36,872 nucleotides of DNA from CAZSVE01 sp964610175 (lineage in GTDB: Bacteria > Pseudomonadota > Gammaproteobacteria > HK1), in contig CAZSVE010000025.1 of the NCBI GenBank assembly GCA_964610175.1, forward strand, positions 1-36,872, given 5' to 3'. Both the position numbers and the translations under genes were made by a program. A model generated the notes under the pieces. The model was not told the origin of the DNA, made no database searches, and worked only from the letters and a program-made list of their open reading frames with translations. Positions 7,610 through 14,906 of the stretch are shown here, piece after piece (positions within the stretch are counted from its first letter, which is position 1; every line of letters starts with the position of its first letter).

Positions 7610-7972
7610 ATGGGTATGACCTATGTAACCGCACAAATATTCGACTTCAACAAAACAGGGAAACCCTATGAAGCCGAGTTTCCGGTCGATACCGGTGCAA
7701 TGGACTGCATGGCACCGGCGGAAGAATTGGAAAGGGCCGGTATTCGGAAGGAGCAAAAATCGGTGTACGAACTGGCCAGTGGCGAGAAGGTCGAATATGA
7801 ACGGGGGTTCGCTCGGATCGCCTTGATGGGACAGGAAACCGTTTCCCGAGTCATATTCGGTCCCAAGGGGATCGAACCCATCTTGGGCGCGTTGGTGTTG
7901 GAAGGCTTGGGGTTTGTCGTGGATTCGACTGACAAACAGCTGAAAAAACTCCCGGTAAGGTCGTTGAAGTAA
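7610..7972 (+). CDS. Small retropepsin-like aspartic protease
   Basis: A 120-residue single-domain clan AA protein. The catalytic motif VDTGAMD lies at residues 26-32 after a short N-terminal strand segment (TYVTAQIFDF), and the second hydrophobic-glycine motif appears as PILGALVLEGLGFVVD near residues 88-104. Such bacterial proteins are about 110-130 residues and are thought to work as dimers, like retroviral proteases; substrates are unknown. The ATG at 7610 has GGAG at 7600-7603, better than the in-frame GTG at 7598. Genes of this type are often found near small toxin-antitoxin-like genes, as here, but a shared function is not established. Confidence 0.8.
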   Translation: MGMTYVTAQIFDFNKTGKPYEAEFPVDTGAMDCMAPAEELERAGIRKEQKSVYELASGEKVEYERGFARIALMGQETVSRVIFGPKGIEPILGALVLEGLGFVVDSTDKQLKKLPVRSLK

Positions 7973-8588
7973 CCCCGCCGATTGCCCAAATACCGATACC
8001 CACCTCGGTGAATTCGCGGGCAAGCCCAAGCACCCGGTCATCCCCCATCAATACCTCGACCGCCAGCCATCGCCACTCCGAAATGGCAAGCCGATGTTCT
8101 TCATGGGAATTGTTCGCGCATTCGGAATCGAGCACCTAGACCGACGTAGTTCGCACTCGCTACCCTGAACCTTCTGTTGCAGGACCATCTTTGCCTCGGT
8201 TTCAAGTCGAACGCGCGTCTGCGACTGATCGTCGTAGGGACGATTGAAACAACAAAGGTCAAGGTAAATTCACATCGTGCATGGTTCCGTTGTCTTTTGC
8301 GGGTGCCGTTCCCGATTTCGCCTCCCCGATCGTGACCTGCAAAGGAGGCAAGGATACACTACCGGAACCTATCCGATACTCGGGCGAAACCATTATGCCA
8401 TCGTCGCTGCGTGTCGGCGCAGGTCCCATGTCGAACCTCGACGATGAGTCGATTCATCGACATCTTACGGTGTGAAGACTGTCTCTCTTGATAGGCTGGT
8501 GAAAAGGACCGATCCAAACAAAGACATGGACACAAAGATATGGAAATGAGCTAGCGAAGCTTCGCCAGTCGATGCGTTCTCTACCCCG
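7973..8588. other. No confident gene; family-1 repeat fragment
   Basis: About 600 nt without a gene I can support. A minus-strand open frame (about 7970-8135) and a plus-strand one (8281-8475) have no recognisable similarity and no good ribosome sites. Positions 8551-8568 carry the isolated palindromic end of the family-1 repeat (CTAGCGAAGCTTCGCCAG), just upstream of the Rpn nuclease gene. Confidence 0.5.
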
Positions 8589-9638
8589 GTGAACCCTACA
8601 TTGACCAACATTGCCTATCCCCACGATCGTTTTCTCAAGGAACTGCTCTCTTACCCGCGGCAGGCCGGAACCCTGCTGCGGGAACACCTCCCCGAATCGG
8701 TGGCGGAATTCCTCTCCGCCAAGCCGCCCAAGCTGGTCCCGGATTCCTTCGTGGACAAAGCACTGCGCGAGCACCTCTCCGATCGGCTCTTCGAGGTGGA
8801 AACCGTCAGCGGTCGAGCCGCCTTTCTCTACGTCCTCATCGAGCACAAGAGCATCCCGGACGGCAAAATCGGTTGGCAACTGCTGCGGTACATGGTCGAA
8901 TTCCTGAAAGAATGGGAGAAAAAACGTACAGACTGGGATCGCCTGCCGGCCATCGTGCCGTTCGTGTTTTACCATGGCGAAAGTGAATGGAAGATCCCCA
9001 ACGAATTCCTGCACCTCGTGGATTGCGAGGAAAGCTGGCGACCATATCTCCTGAACTTCCAATTCCCGGTGCTGGATCTAGGCGCCATTTCGGATCGAAA
9101 ATTATCACGGGACCATCGCTTGCAAGCCCGGCTGCTGGCCATGAAGTACGCCACCAGAAGAGCACACCAGTTGGCGATCAGGGAGCGGTTGGTCGAAGCG
9201 CTCAAAAACGCGCCCGAAGATCTCCACCCCATCGTTCACTACCTGATATCCGTTTACATCTATGACGAACAAACGCTGCGCGGGATTATCCGGGCAGTGA
9301 AACCAGAGGAGGAACAAAAAATGATGTCCCAGTTTGCCCAGGACATTAGAAGAGTGGCCCGTCAGGAGGCCTTGCAGGAAGGTATACGGCAAGGCATGCA
9401 ACAAGGTTGGCAGGAAGGCCGACAGGAAGGTCTGTTGGAAGGGGAAGCGAAAGGGGAAGCGAAAGGGGAAGCGAAAGGGGAAGCGAAACTGCTGCTTCGT
9501 CAGCTTTCCCGTCGTTTTCGGCCCTTGCCCAACGGGGTCTCCGAGAGAATTTATGGGGCCGACCCGAATACCATCGAAAGTTGGGCCGATCGCGTATTGG
9601 ATGCCAAATCCCTGGATGAAGTGTTTTCGGAGAATTAA
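8589..9638 (+). CDS. Rpn-family nuclease/putative transposase (PDDEXK_2-type, DUF4351)
   Basis: A 349-residue member of the Rpn/YhgA-like family, PD-(D/E)XK nucleases that promote RecA-independent recombination in E. coli. The N-terminal nuclease domain shows YPHDRFLKELL (residues 10-20), RLFEVETVSG and the catalytic LIEHKS (84-88). A helical segment follows, then a glutamine/glutamate/glycine-rich linker (QEGIRQGMQQGWQEGRQEGL) and four GEAK repeats, and finally a DUF4351 C-terminal domain (LLLRQLSRRFRPLP). The start GTG 8589 precedes the family motif directly but lacks a clear ribosome site. Paralogues of this family are typically numerous in repeat-rich genomes and are often within accessory patches like this one. 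Confidence 0.88.
   Translation: MNPTLTNIAYPHDRFLKELLSYPRQAGTLLREHLPESVAEFLSAKPPKLVPDSFVDKALREHLSDRLFEVETVSGRAAFLYVLIEHKSIPDGKIGWQLLRYMVEFLKEWEKKRTDWDRLPAIVPFVFYHGESEWKIPNEFLHLVDCEESWRPYLLNFQFPVLDLGAISDRKLSRDHRLQARLLAMKYATRRAHQLAIRERLVEALKNAPEDLHPIVHYLISVYIYDEQTLRGIIRAVKPEEEQKMMSQFAQDIRRVARQEALQEGIRQGMQQGWQEGRQEGLLEGEAKGEAKGEAKGEAKLLLRQLSRRFRPLPNGVSERIYGADPNTIESWADRVLDAKSLDEVFSEN
9441..9488 (+). repeat. Four in-frame 12-bp tandem repeats
   Basis: GGGGAAGCGAAA is repeated four times without mismatch and encodes (GEAK)4 in the linker of the Rpn nuclease. Because the unit is 12 bp, slippage would change linker length without breaking the frame. Confidence 0.95.
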
Positions 9639-9645
9639 GAGCCGC

Positions 9646-9963
9646 TTAGCCTGATTTCACCCGGGAAAATTCATGGCGCTCATTGCAGGAAATATGGCCT
9701 TTCCCCGAATGGAAGGAGGGATTTAGGCCCAAAAACCGCACCACGAATTCGGGGCGTATCTCGTGAAAACGTGGTGCAAGGGGTGTTTTTTCAGGGTATT
9801 GATTCTCGGGGAGGAGGATGGCGATCTGCTTGGCAGGACCCGCGCCTGCGCCGAAGACGTCGATCGTCCCGATCTTCTCGGCCTCGCTGCTACCAATGTC
9901 GATAAATCTGGGCGCGTCTTTTGCTTGGGGCCGCGCTTGAAGTCTTCTACCGGAGATTGAGGA
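9646..9963 (-). pseudogene. Possible gene remnant without start codon
   Basis: A minus-strand frame stays open for about 105 codons and ends at TAA 9646-9648, but contains no plausible start. The composition looks protein-like (for example RFIDIGSSEAEKIGTIDVFG and LAPRFHEIRPEFVVRFLGL). I do not recognise the family. It could be a decapitated gene or a chance open frame. The interval also holds a family-1 repeat at 10036-10142. Confidence 0.25.
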
Positions 9964-10035
9964 CTACCCAAAACCGATAGGTAACGGGCGTTTTTGAATT
10001 CGAGATTGCCCGTCGATGAACCATGGGAAAATCAG

Positions 10036-10142
10036 TTTGTTTATTTCCCGCTCATCTTCGCAAATGAGTCGCCATTTCACGAAGCGCCGCTTTTGCTTTA
10101 CCGATACCGGATCATATCGGTTCGATGTGAAGCTTCGCCGGG
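10036..10142 (+). repeat. Family-1 dispersed repeat, plus orientation
   Basis: Starts TTTGTTTATTTCCCGCTCAT and ends GTGAAGCTTCGCCGGGG. It lies about 85 nt upstream of the isochorismatase-like gene, so a promoter for the three-gene operon must lie in or after it. Confidence 0.8.
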
Positions 10143-10227
10143 GTTAGGGTAGACCGCTCGTTGTACAGTGCAATAGAATGCATAGAGTTGCGAGGCCATA
10201 TCGAAACTCGAGGAGTGGGTGGCAATT

Positions 10228-10782
10228 ATGTTGATCGATCAGAGAAGTTCCTGCCTGCTGATCGTGGATGTGCAGGAGAAGTTGATTCCGGCTATTCATG
10301 ATCGCGAGATGGTGGTCGATCATTGTGCATGGTTCATGAAGGTTGCCGATGTGGTGGGTGTACCGTTGCTCGTTTCCGAGCAATATCCCACGGGGCTTGG
10401 TTCTACCGTGTCTTCGCTTCGCGAATTGGCCCCAAAGGAAGCCTTCATGGAGAAGGCGCATTTCTCTTGTGTCGCGGCACCTGAATGTGAAGCCCGTATC
10501 GATGCGTTGGGACGCAACCAGGTCGTTGTTGCCGGTATCGAGGCCCATGTCTGCGTGTTGCAAACCGCGCTCGATTTGATGAAAAGCGGCAGACAGGTGT
10601 TCGTGGTGGCCGATGCCATTTCTTCGCGGGATCGGCACAATGTGGAGTTGGCCATAGAACGTATGCGAAGCATTGGGATCACGATGGTCGGTCGGGAAAT
10701 GGTTTTGTTCGAATGGGCGCATAGGGCCGATACGGCACAATTCAAATACCTAAGTACGAAATTCTTGAAACTGGGAGAATAA
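10228..10782 (+). CDS. Isochorismatase-family cysteine hydrolase
   Basis: A 184-residue cytoplasmic hydrolase of the isochorismatase-like superfamily. The catalytic triad is visible: Asp14 in LIVDVQEKLIP, Lys76 in MEKAHFSC and Cys109 in VAGIEAHVCVLQTA. Length and motifs match the YcaC-like/single-domain subgroup, whose substrates are usually unknown; amide or carbamate bonds are likely. I use ATG 10228, with AGGAG at 10211-10215 and GGGTGG closer in; GTG 10219 is an alternative. The stop lies 3 nt before the short-chain dehydrogenase gene, so the two are in one operon with the enoyl-CoA hydratase that follows. The link to acyl-CoA metabolism is inference from context only. Confidence 0.88.
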   Translation: MLIDQRSSCLLIVDVQEKLIPAIHDREMVVDHCAWFMKVADVVGVPLLVSEQYPTGLGSTVSSLRELAPKEAFMEKAHFSCVAAPECEARIDALGRNQVVVAGIEAHVCVLQTALDLMKSGRQVFVVADAISSRDRHNVELAIERMRSIGITMVGREMVLFEWAHRADTAQFKYLSTKFLKLGE

Positions 10783-10785
10783 ACC

Positions 10786-11562
10786 ATGAAAGATATAAAT
10801 GGACAATCAGCATTGATTTCCGGTGGCGGATCCGGGATGGGTGCGGAAACCGCGAAGGTATTGGCAGAGGCTGGCGCCAAGGTGGCGCTGCTGGATATGA
10901 ACGAAGAGGCCGCCAAGAAGATTGCCGATGAAATCGGTAAGAATGCCATTGCTGTACAATGCGATGTATCGGACGGTGCGAGCACCGAGGCGGCTGTCGC
11001 CAAGGCACGCGAGGCCAACGGACCTGCCCGTATCCTGGTAAACTGCGCCGGTATCGCGCCACCGAAAAAGATAATCGACAAGGAAGGCAACCCCGTGGGG
11101 TTGGATTTTTATGCAAAGGTAATTGGTGTCAACCTGATTGGTATCTATAACGTGATGCGTTTGGCTGCGGCCGATATGATGAAATTGGATCCGGTTACGG
11201 AAGCCGGTGAGCGTGGCGTAGTAATCAATACCGCTTCCATTGCCGCCTTCGATGGCCAAATCGGTCAAACCGCGTACGGTAGTTCCAAGGCGGGCGTCGT
11301 GGGTCTTACCCTGCCGGCCGCTCGTGAATTCGCGCCCTCGGGCATTCGTGTCATGTGTGTTTGCCCCGGCATTATCGGAACACCCATGTTGCTTGGTTTG
11401 CCCGAGAATGTTCAAGAGGCGCTCGCCAAGATGATTCCATTCCCCTCTCGTTTGGGTTTCCCCAGCGAATTCTCGAGCCTCGTGATGCATATCATTGAAA
11501 ATGAGCTGCTAAATGGTGAGGTGATTCGTTTGGATGGCGCCATTCGCATGGCACCGAAATAA
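10786..11562 (+). CDS. Short-chain dehydrogenase, 3-hydroxyacyl-CoA type
   Basis: A 258-residue classical SDR. It has the cofactor motif GGGSGMG (13-19), the NCAG motif (86-89), catalytic Ser151 and the YGSSK motif (Tyr164, Lys168). Overall it looks most like type-2 3-hydroxyacyl-CoA dehydrogenases (HSD17B10-like): an insert around EGNPVGLDFYAKVI before the NxxG helix, and a C-terminal GEVIRLDGAIRMAPK. Such enzymes oxidise 3-hydroxyacyl-CoA to 3-ketoacyl-CoA with NAD+. The adjacent enoyl-CoA hydratase (36 nt downstream) would supply that substrate, so together they would carry out two consecutive steps of a beta-oxidation-type pathway (inference). No thiolase or acyl-CoA dehydrogenase is next to them. 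Confidence 0.9.
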   Translation: MKDINGQSALISGGGSGMGAETAKVLAEAGAKVALLDMNEEAAKKIADEIGKNAIAVQCDVSDGASTEAAVAKAREANGPARILVNCAGIAPPKKIIDKEGNPVGLDFYAKVIGVNLIGIYNVMRLAAADMMKLDPVTEAGERGVVINTASIAAFDGQIGQTAYGSSKAGVVGLTLPAAREFAPSGIRVMCVCPGIIGTPMLLGLPENVQEALAKMIPFPSRLGFPSEFSSLVMHIIENELLNGEVIRLDGAIRMAPK

Positions 11563-11598
11563 TCACGAAGGGAAGACCACACACGGGAGAAACTCTGA

Positions 11599-12384
11599 AT
11601 GAGCTATGAAAATATCCTATTCGAAAAGCCGGAGGAGGGAATTTACCTCATTACGGTCAATCGTCCCAAGGTCCTGAATGCGTTGAATGCCAAGACGGTG
11701 AGCGAACTGGAGTCGGCGATTCAAGAAGTTGGTGCGGATAAGAGCGCTCGGGCGTTGTTGATCACAGGGGCAGGCGAAAAGGCCTTCGTGGCCGGCGGCG
11801 ATATCGCCGAGATGCAGGATCTCGATGCCATGCAGGCCAAGGCCTTCGGTCAGCAGGGATTGCGTGTGCTTCGCAGCCTGGAGCAGTTGCCGGTTCCCAC
11901 CATTGCCGTGATCAACGGTTTTTGCCTTGGTGGCGGTAATGAATTGGCCATGGCATGTGATTGGATGCTGGCAAGTGACAAGGCCCTTTTCGGACAGCCG
12001 GAGGTAAACCTGGGGGTAACCCCGGGTTTTGGTGGAACCCAGCGTCTGACCCGCCGCGTCGGAACCGCCATGGCCATAGAGATGATCACGACGGGTCGTA
12101 ACGTGAAAGCGGATGAAGCGAAGGCTATCGGTCTCGTAAACCACGTATATCCGGCCGAGGAACTCACGGGCGAGGCCATGAAGATGGCGAAGTCGATTGC
12201 CGGAAAGGGACCGGTATCCGTGAAACTGGCCAAGGAGGCGATCCAGCGTGGACAGCATATGGACTTGGATAGCGCCGGGTTGTTCGAAAGCGAGATCTTC
12301 GGACTTTGCTTTGCAACCAAGGACCAAAAAGAGGGGATGACCGCGTTCGTGGAGAAACGCAAAGCGGCATTCAAGAACGAATGA
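11599..12384 (+). CDS. Enoyl-CoA hydratase (crotonase family)
   Basis: A 261-residue crotonase-fold enzyme of standard length. The oxyanion-hole segments are AGGDIAE (65-71) and CLGGGNELA (109-117). Both catalytic glutamates of true hydratases are present: Glu115 in GGGNELAMACD and Glu135 in GQPEVNLGVTPGFGGTQRL. It should hydrate trans-2-enoyl-CoA to 3-hydroxyacyl-CoA. The start ATG 11599 follows GGGAGAAAC at suitable spacing. It is the last gene of the isochorismatase-SDR-hydratase operon; I see no clear terminator, and a family-2 element begins 30 nt downstream. Confidence 0.92.
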   Translation: MSYENILFEKPEEGIYLITVNRPKVLNALNAKTVSELESAIQEVGADKSARALLITGAGEKAFVAGGDIAEMQDLDAMQAKAFGQQGLRVLRSLEQLPVPTIAVINGFCLGGGNELAMACDWMLASDKALFGQPEVNLGVTPGFGGTQRLTRRVGTAMAIEMITTGRNVKADEAKAIGLVNHVYPAEELTGEAMKMAKSIAGKGPVSVKLAKEAIQRGQHMDLDSAGLFESEIFGLCFATKDQKEGMTAFVEKRKAAFKNE

Positions 12385-12413
12385 TTTCGCTTTGCAAAAT
12401 CATATGATTTACT

Positions 12414-12527
12414 TTGTGTACAATTTTTTCCGATTACATTATTTTAGTCAGTCAGATACCAGGAAGGATTATACTTGAAGGGTTTATGATTAAAAATCAA
12501 TGGATTATCGGAAAAATTGCACACGGG
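12414..12527. mobile_element. Family-2 inverted-repeat element (MITE-like)
   Basis: A 114-bp AT-rich segment with terminal inverted repeats: TTGTGTACAATTTTTTCCGA at 12414-12433 and TCGGAAAAATTGCACACGG at 12508-12526. It has no coding capacity. Its ends match those at 6518-6602. Confidence 0.65.
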
Positions 12528-12566
12528 GTATAATTAATTCGTCTTTTATTTTAAGGGTGTTGTGGA

Positions 12567-12936
12567 ATGAAGGGAGCGCTAATAACGTTGCTCACGGGAA
12601 TGCTTGTATCTGCTTCTTACGCCAGTGAACTTAAAGTAACTTGTAAATACACCATTAGGTTTTTCACGCAGCGATCACGGTAGTCAAGAGTATTATAGGG
12701 TAGTCGTTCCAGGTGATCTTGGTGATACTTTCTCATTTAGTGAGTGCTCTACCGAGTATGCACATGGGAAACGTTGCGTTGAAAAATATAACGTTTACAC
12801 TGGTGCTAGGCTTCTGAAAAATCAAAAAGGTGAACTTGTTGCAGAAGGAGACTGTTGTAACTCCGTGATAAATAAAGTTACGTCGGTTTCAGGTAACTGC
12901 GTAAGGAGGATTGCGATACCATATACAATCCGATGA
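12567..12936 (+). pseudogene. Secreted cysteine-rich small protein, frameshifted
   Basis: ATG 12567 opens a signal peptide (MKGALITLLTGMLVSASYAS, cleavage expected after YAS), followed by ELKVTCKYTIR. A stop then occurs at 12681-12683. The frame one base later is open at this point and continues for about 92 codons with a protein-like sequence (SDHGSQEYYRVVVPGDLG, FSECSTEYAHGKRCVEKY, VAEGDCCNSVINKV) to TGA 12934-12936. One extra base near the TTTTT run at about 12660 would explain this. The product would be exported and hold about six cysteines. I do not recognise the family. The region looks more AT-rich than its neighbours, which may point to acquired DNA. Confidence 0.6.
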
Positions 12937-13012
12937 TACTTGATCTCTGTGTAAATTCCACTTCGCGCGCAGCGAAATTTACATCAACAATAAAAAAGAA
13001 GAGGGAAATAAC

Positions 13013-13990
13013 ATGAAACCACCAGTACGTGTTTCAGTAACGGGTGCAGCGGGTCAAATAGCCTATTCGCTATTGTTTCGGATTGCCTCTGGAGAAATGC
13101 TGGGCAAGGATCAACCAGTGATTTTGCAATTGCTGGAAATCGCGCCGGCCATGAAGGCCCTGAATGGGGTTATGATGGAAATCAAGGACTGTGCCTACCC
13201 CTTGCTGCAGGACCTCATTGGAACCGATGATGTCAATGTTGCCTTCAAGGATGTCAACTATGCAATGCTCGTTGGTGCCAAGCCGCGAGGACCGGGCATG
13301 GAACGCGCGGATCTGTTGGGTGAAAATGGCAAGATATTCGGTCCTCAAGGGAAGGCGCTCAATGAGCATGCCAACCGTGATGTCAAGGTTATCGTGATCG
13401 GAAATCCGGCCAATACGAATGCGTTGATTGCCATGAAGAGCGCGCCGGATCTGGATCCTCGTCAGTTCACTGCAATGATGCGTTTGGATCACAACCGCGC
13501 CATGAGTCAGTTGGCGGAAAAGACGGGCGCCGCTGTTGCCGATGTCAAAAAAGTAGCCGTATGGGGCAATCACTCCCCAACCCAATATCCCGATATCAAT
13601 CATGCCATCGTCGGTGGGAAGCCCGCCACGAGCCTCGTGGACACGTCGTGGGTGCGGGATGAGTTTATGCCCAGGGTTCAAAAGCGTGGCGCGGAAATCA
13701 TTGGCGCGCGTGGAAGTTCCAGCGCTGCTTCGGCGGGTTATGCCGGACTCGAGCATATTCGCGATTGGGTCATGGGAACCTCGAAGGACACCTGGATAAG
13801 CATGGGTATCCCTTCCGATGGTAGTTATGGTATTCCGGAAGGTGTCATATACGGCTATCCGGTGACGGCCTCGGATGGCAAATATGAGATTGTCCAAGGC
13901 CTGGATATCGATGAATTCAGCCGCGAGAAGATGGATGCCAGCTTGAAGGAGCTCCAGGAAGAACGTGATGCGGTCAAGGGTTTGCTCTGA
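13013..13990 (+). CDS. mdh: Malate dehydrogenase
   Basis: A 325-residue malate dehydrogenase of the cytosolic/NADP-type group found in many Gammaproteobacteria and eukaryotes. It interconverts malate and oxaloacetate in the TCA cycle. Visible signs are the dinucleotide loop VTGAAGQIAYSLLF (9-22), the mobile-loop arginines in KPRGPGMERADLL (90-102), IGNPANTNA (129-137), MRLDHNRA (156-163, catalytic Asp) and the catalytic histidine His187 in VWGNHSPTQYPD. Length matches the family. The ATG at 13013 has AGAGGGA at a good distance. The gene is monocistronic, flanked by the frameshifted secreted protein and a long non-coding stretch that contains a strong hairpin. Confidence 0.95.
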   Translation: MKPPVRVSVTGAAGQIAYSLLFRIASGEMLGKDQPVILQLLEIAPAMKALNGVMMEIKDCAYPLLQDLIGTDDVNVAFKDVNYAMLVGAKPRGPGMERADLLGENGKIFGPQGKALNEHANRDVKVIVIGNPANTNALIAMKSAPDLDPRQFTAMMRLDHNRAMSQLAEKTGAAVADVKKVAVWGNHSPTQYPDINHAIVGGKPATSLVDTSWVRDEFMPRVQKRGAEIIGARGSSSAASAGYAGLEHIRDWVMGTSKDTWISMGIPSDGSYGIPEGVIYGYPVTASDGKYEIVQGLDIDEFSREKMDASLKELQEERDAVKGLL

Positions 13991-14242
13991 TTAATCGGAT
14001 TTCTGCCCCTGTGCGGCAAAAACCATGGTATGTATTCGAGTGTTTTTTCTTGGTAGCTCAAGGATAGTCGATCGGATGCAAAGATGGTTTTCTATGCGGC
14101 GCGTCGTACTGGAGCGCATTACGTGTGCTTTGGATATATTTTATCTGCGAAATGAATGAGTTTCGGTTGGCGTTTCGTCTATGAAGCGCTATACTTCGGG
14201 CTGATTTTCTTCCGTGGATAAGGTAAGCCTTGCCGTGACGGT

Positions 14243-14272
14243 GGGAAGGTGGGCGATCCGCCTATCCTTCCC
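14243..14272. terminator. Strong hairpin without U-tract
   Basis: GGGAAGG pairs with CCTTCCC and an inner GGCG pairs with CGCC around an ATC loop. No T-run follows, so it may be an mRNA-stabilising or attenuating structure rather than a simple terminator. Confidence 0.5.
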
Positions 14273-14387
14273 GCTTGTCGAGGGTTACGGTGGATTTGCG
14301 CGGTAGATCGAGCTAGCTGCAGACGGGGGTTTAGTTATCTCCGGACATGAAGATTTCCGGGTTTATCCGGACTTTCGCGGTAATTAG

Positions 14388-14410
14388 AGTGGGCTTCGCG
14401 CCCACTTTTT
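14388..14410 (+). terminator. Terminator-like hairpin in rimP leader
   Basis: AGTGGGC and GCCCACT form a 7-bp stem with loop TTCGC, followed by TTTTT. It stands only about 12 nt before the rimP start. Similar hairpins are common upstream of rimP in Gammaproteobacteria; it could end an upstream transcript or act as an attenuator. Confidence 0.7.
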
Positions 14411-14421
14411 ATTTTCGGCGT

Positions 14422-14880
14422 ATGATGCGTGCCTTCAGTGACCGATTGTGTGAAATCATCGAACCGGTGATTGCGGGACTCGGATATGAATTGATTGGTA
14501 CCCAATACGTATCCGGGCGAAAGCGAGCGTTGGTTCGTGTTTATATCGATCATCCCATGGGAATCGGTTTGGATGATTGTGAGCAGGTTAGTCGCCAGGT
14601 AAGTGGGGTATTGGATGTCGAAAATTCAATTCGATGTCAGTACAACCTTGAGGTGTCGTCACCCGGATTGGATAGACCATTATTCAAGTCAGACCATTTT
14701 CGGCAATTTATAGGGCATAGGATTCGGGTGAAACTCGATACTCCTTGGGAAGGGCGTAAAAATATTGTGGGAGAGTTACTCGGATGTCGGTCCGGTATCG
14801 TTTTGGTTCGTGAAAATGGCGCTGAGCGCGAGATACCGTTGGATTTGATTGGATTGGCGCGACTTGTTCCGGAGCGCTGA
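14422..14880 (+). CDS. rimP: Ribosome maturation factor RimP
   Basis: A 152-residue protein required for maturation of the 30S ribosomal subunit. The family signature is intact: EPVIAGLGYELIG near the N-terminus, VRVYIDHPMGIGLDDCEQVS and YNLEVSSPGLDRPLF. Length matches the E. coli protein (about 150). The frame is open upstream to 14347, but homology begins at MRAFSDRL, so I use the ATG pair at 14422/14425. The longer form would read through the leader hairpin. It is the first gene of rimP-nusA-infB. Confidence 0.92.
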   Translation: MMRAFSDRLCEIIEPVIAGLGYELIGTQYVSGRKRALVRVYIDHPMGIGLDDCEQVSRQVSGVLDVENSIRCQYNLEVSSPGLDRPLFKSDHFRQFIGHRIRVKLDTPWEGRKNIVGELLGCRSGIVLVRENGAEREIPLDLIGLARLVPER

Positions 14881-14906
14881 CGGTCGTGAAACAAGAGTCA
14901 TAGATC

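Larger units (their letters stand above)
13991..14421. other. Intergenic region mdh-rimP, hairpins only
   Basis: No gene or tRNA is apparent in these 430 nt. Some Gammaproteobacteria have a tRNA gene just before rimP; I looked for a T-loop and acceptor stem and found none. The region holds two clear hairpins (14243-14272 and 14388-14410) and presumably the promoter of the translation operon. Confidence 0.55.

Noticed and set aside
7973..8135. Minus-strand frame with MLDSECANNSHEEHRLAISE
   Set aside because: Protein-like for about 50 codons, but it runs into the antisense of the protease gene and matches no family I know; too weak to call.
13991..14421. tRNA gene before rimP, as in some Gammaproteobacteria
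   Set aside because: No T-loop GGTTCGA-type sequence and no foldable cloverleaf could be found; only simple hairpins.
14347..14421. Longer RimP starting at 14347
   Set aside because: The extra 25 codons pass through the terminator-like hairpin and have no similarity to RimP; homology starts at MRAFSDRL.
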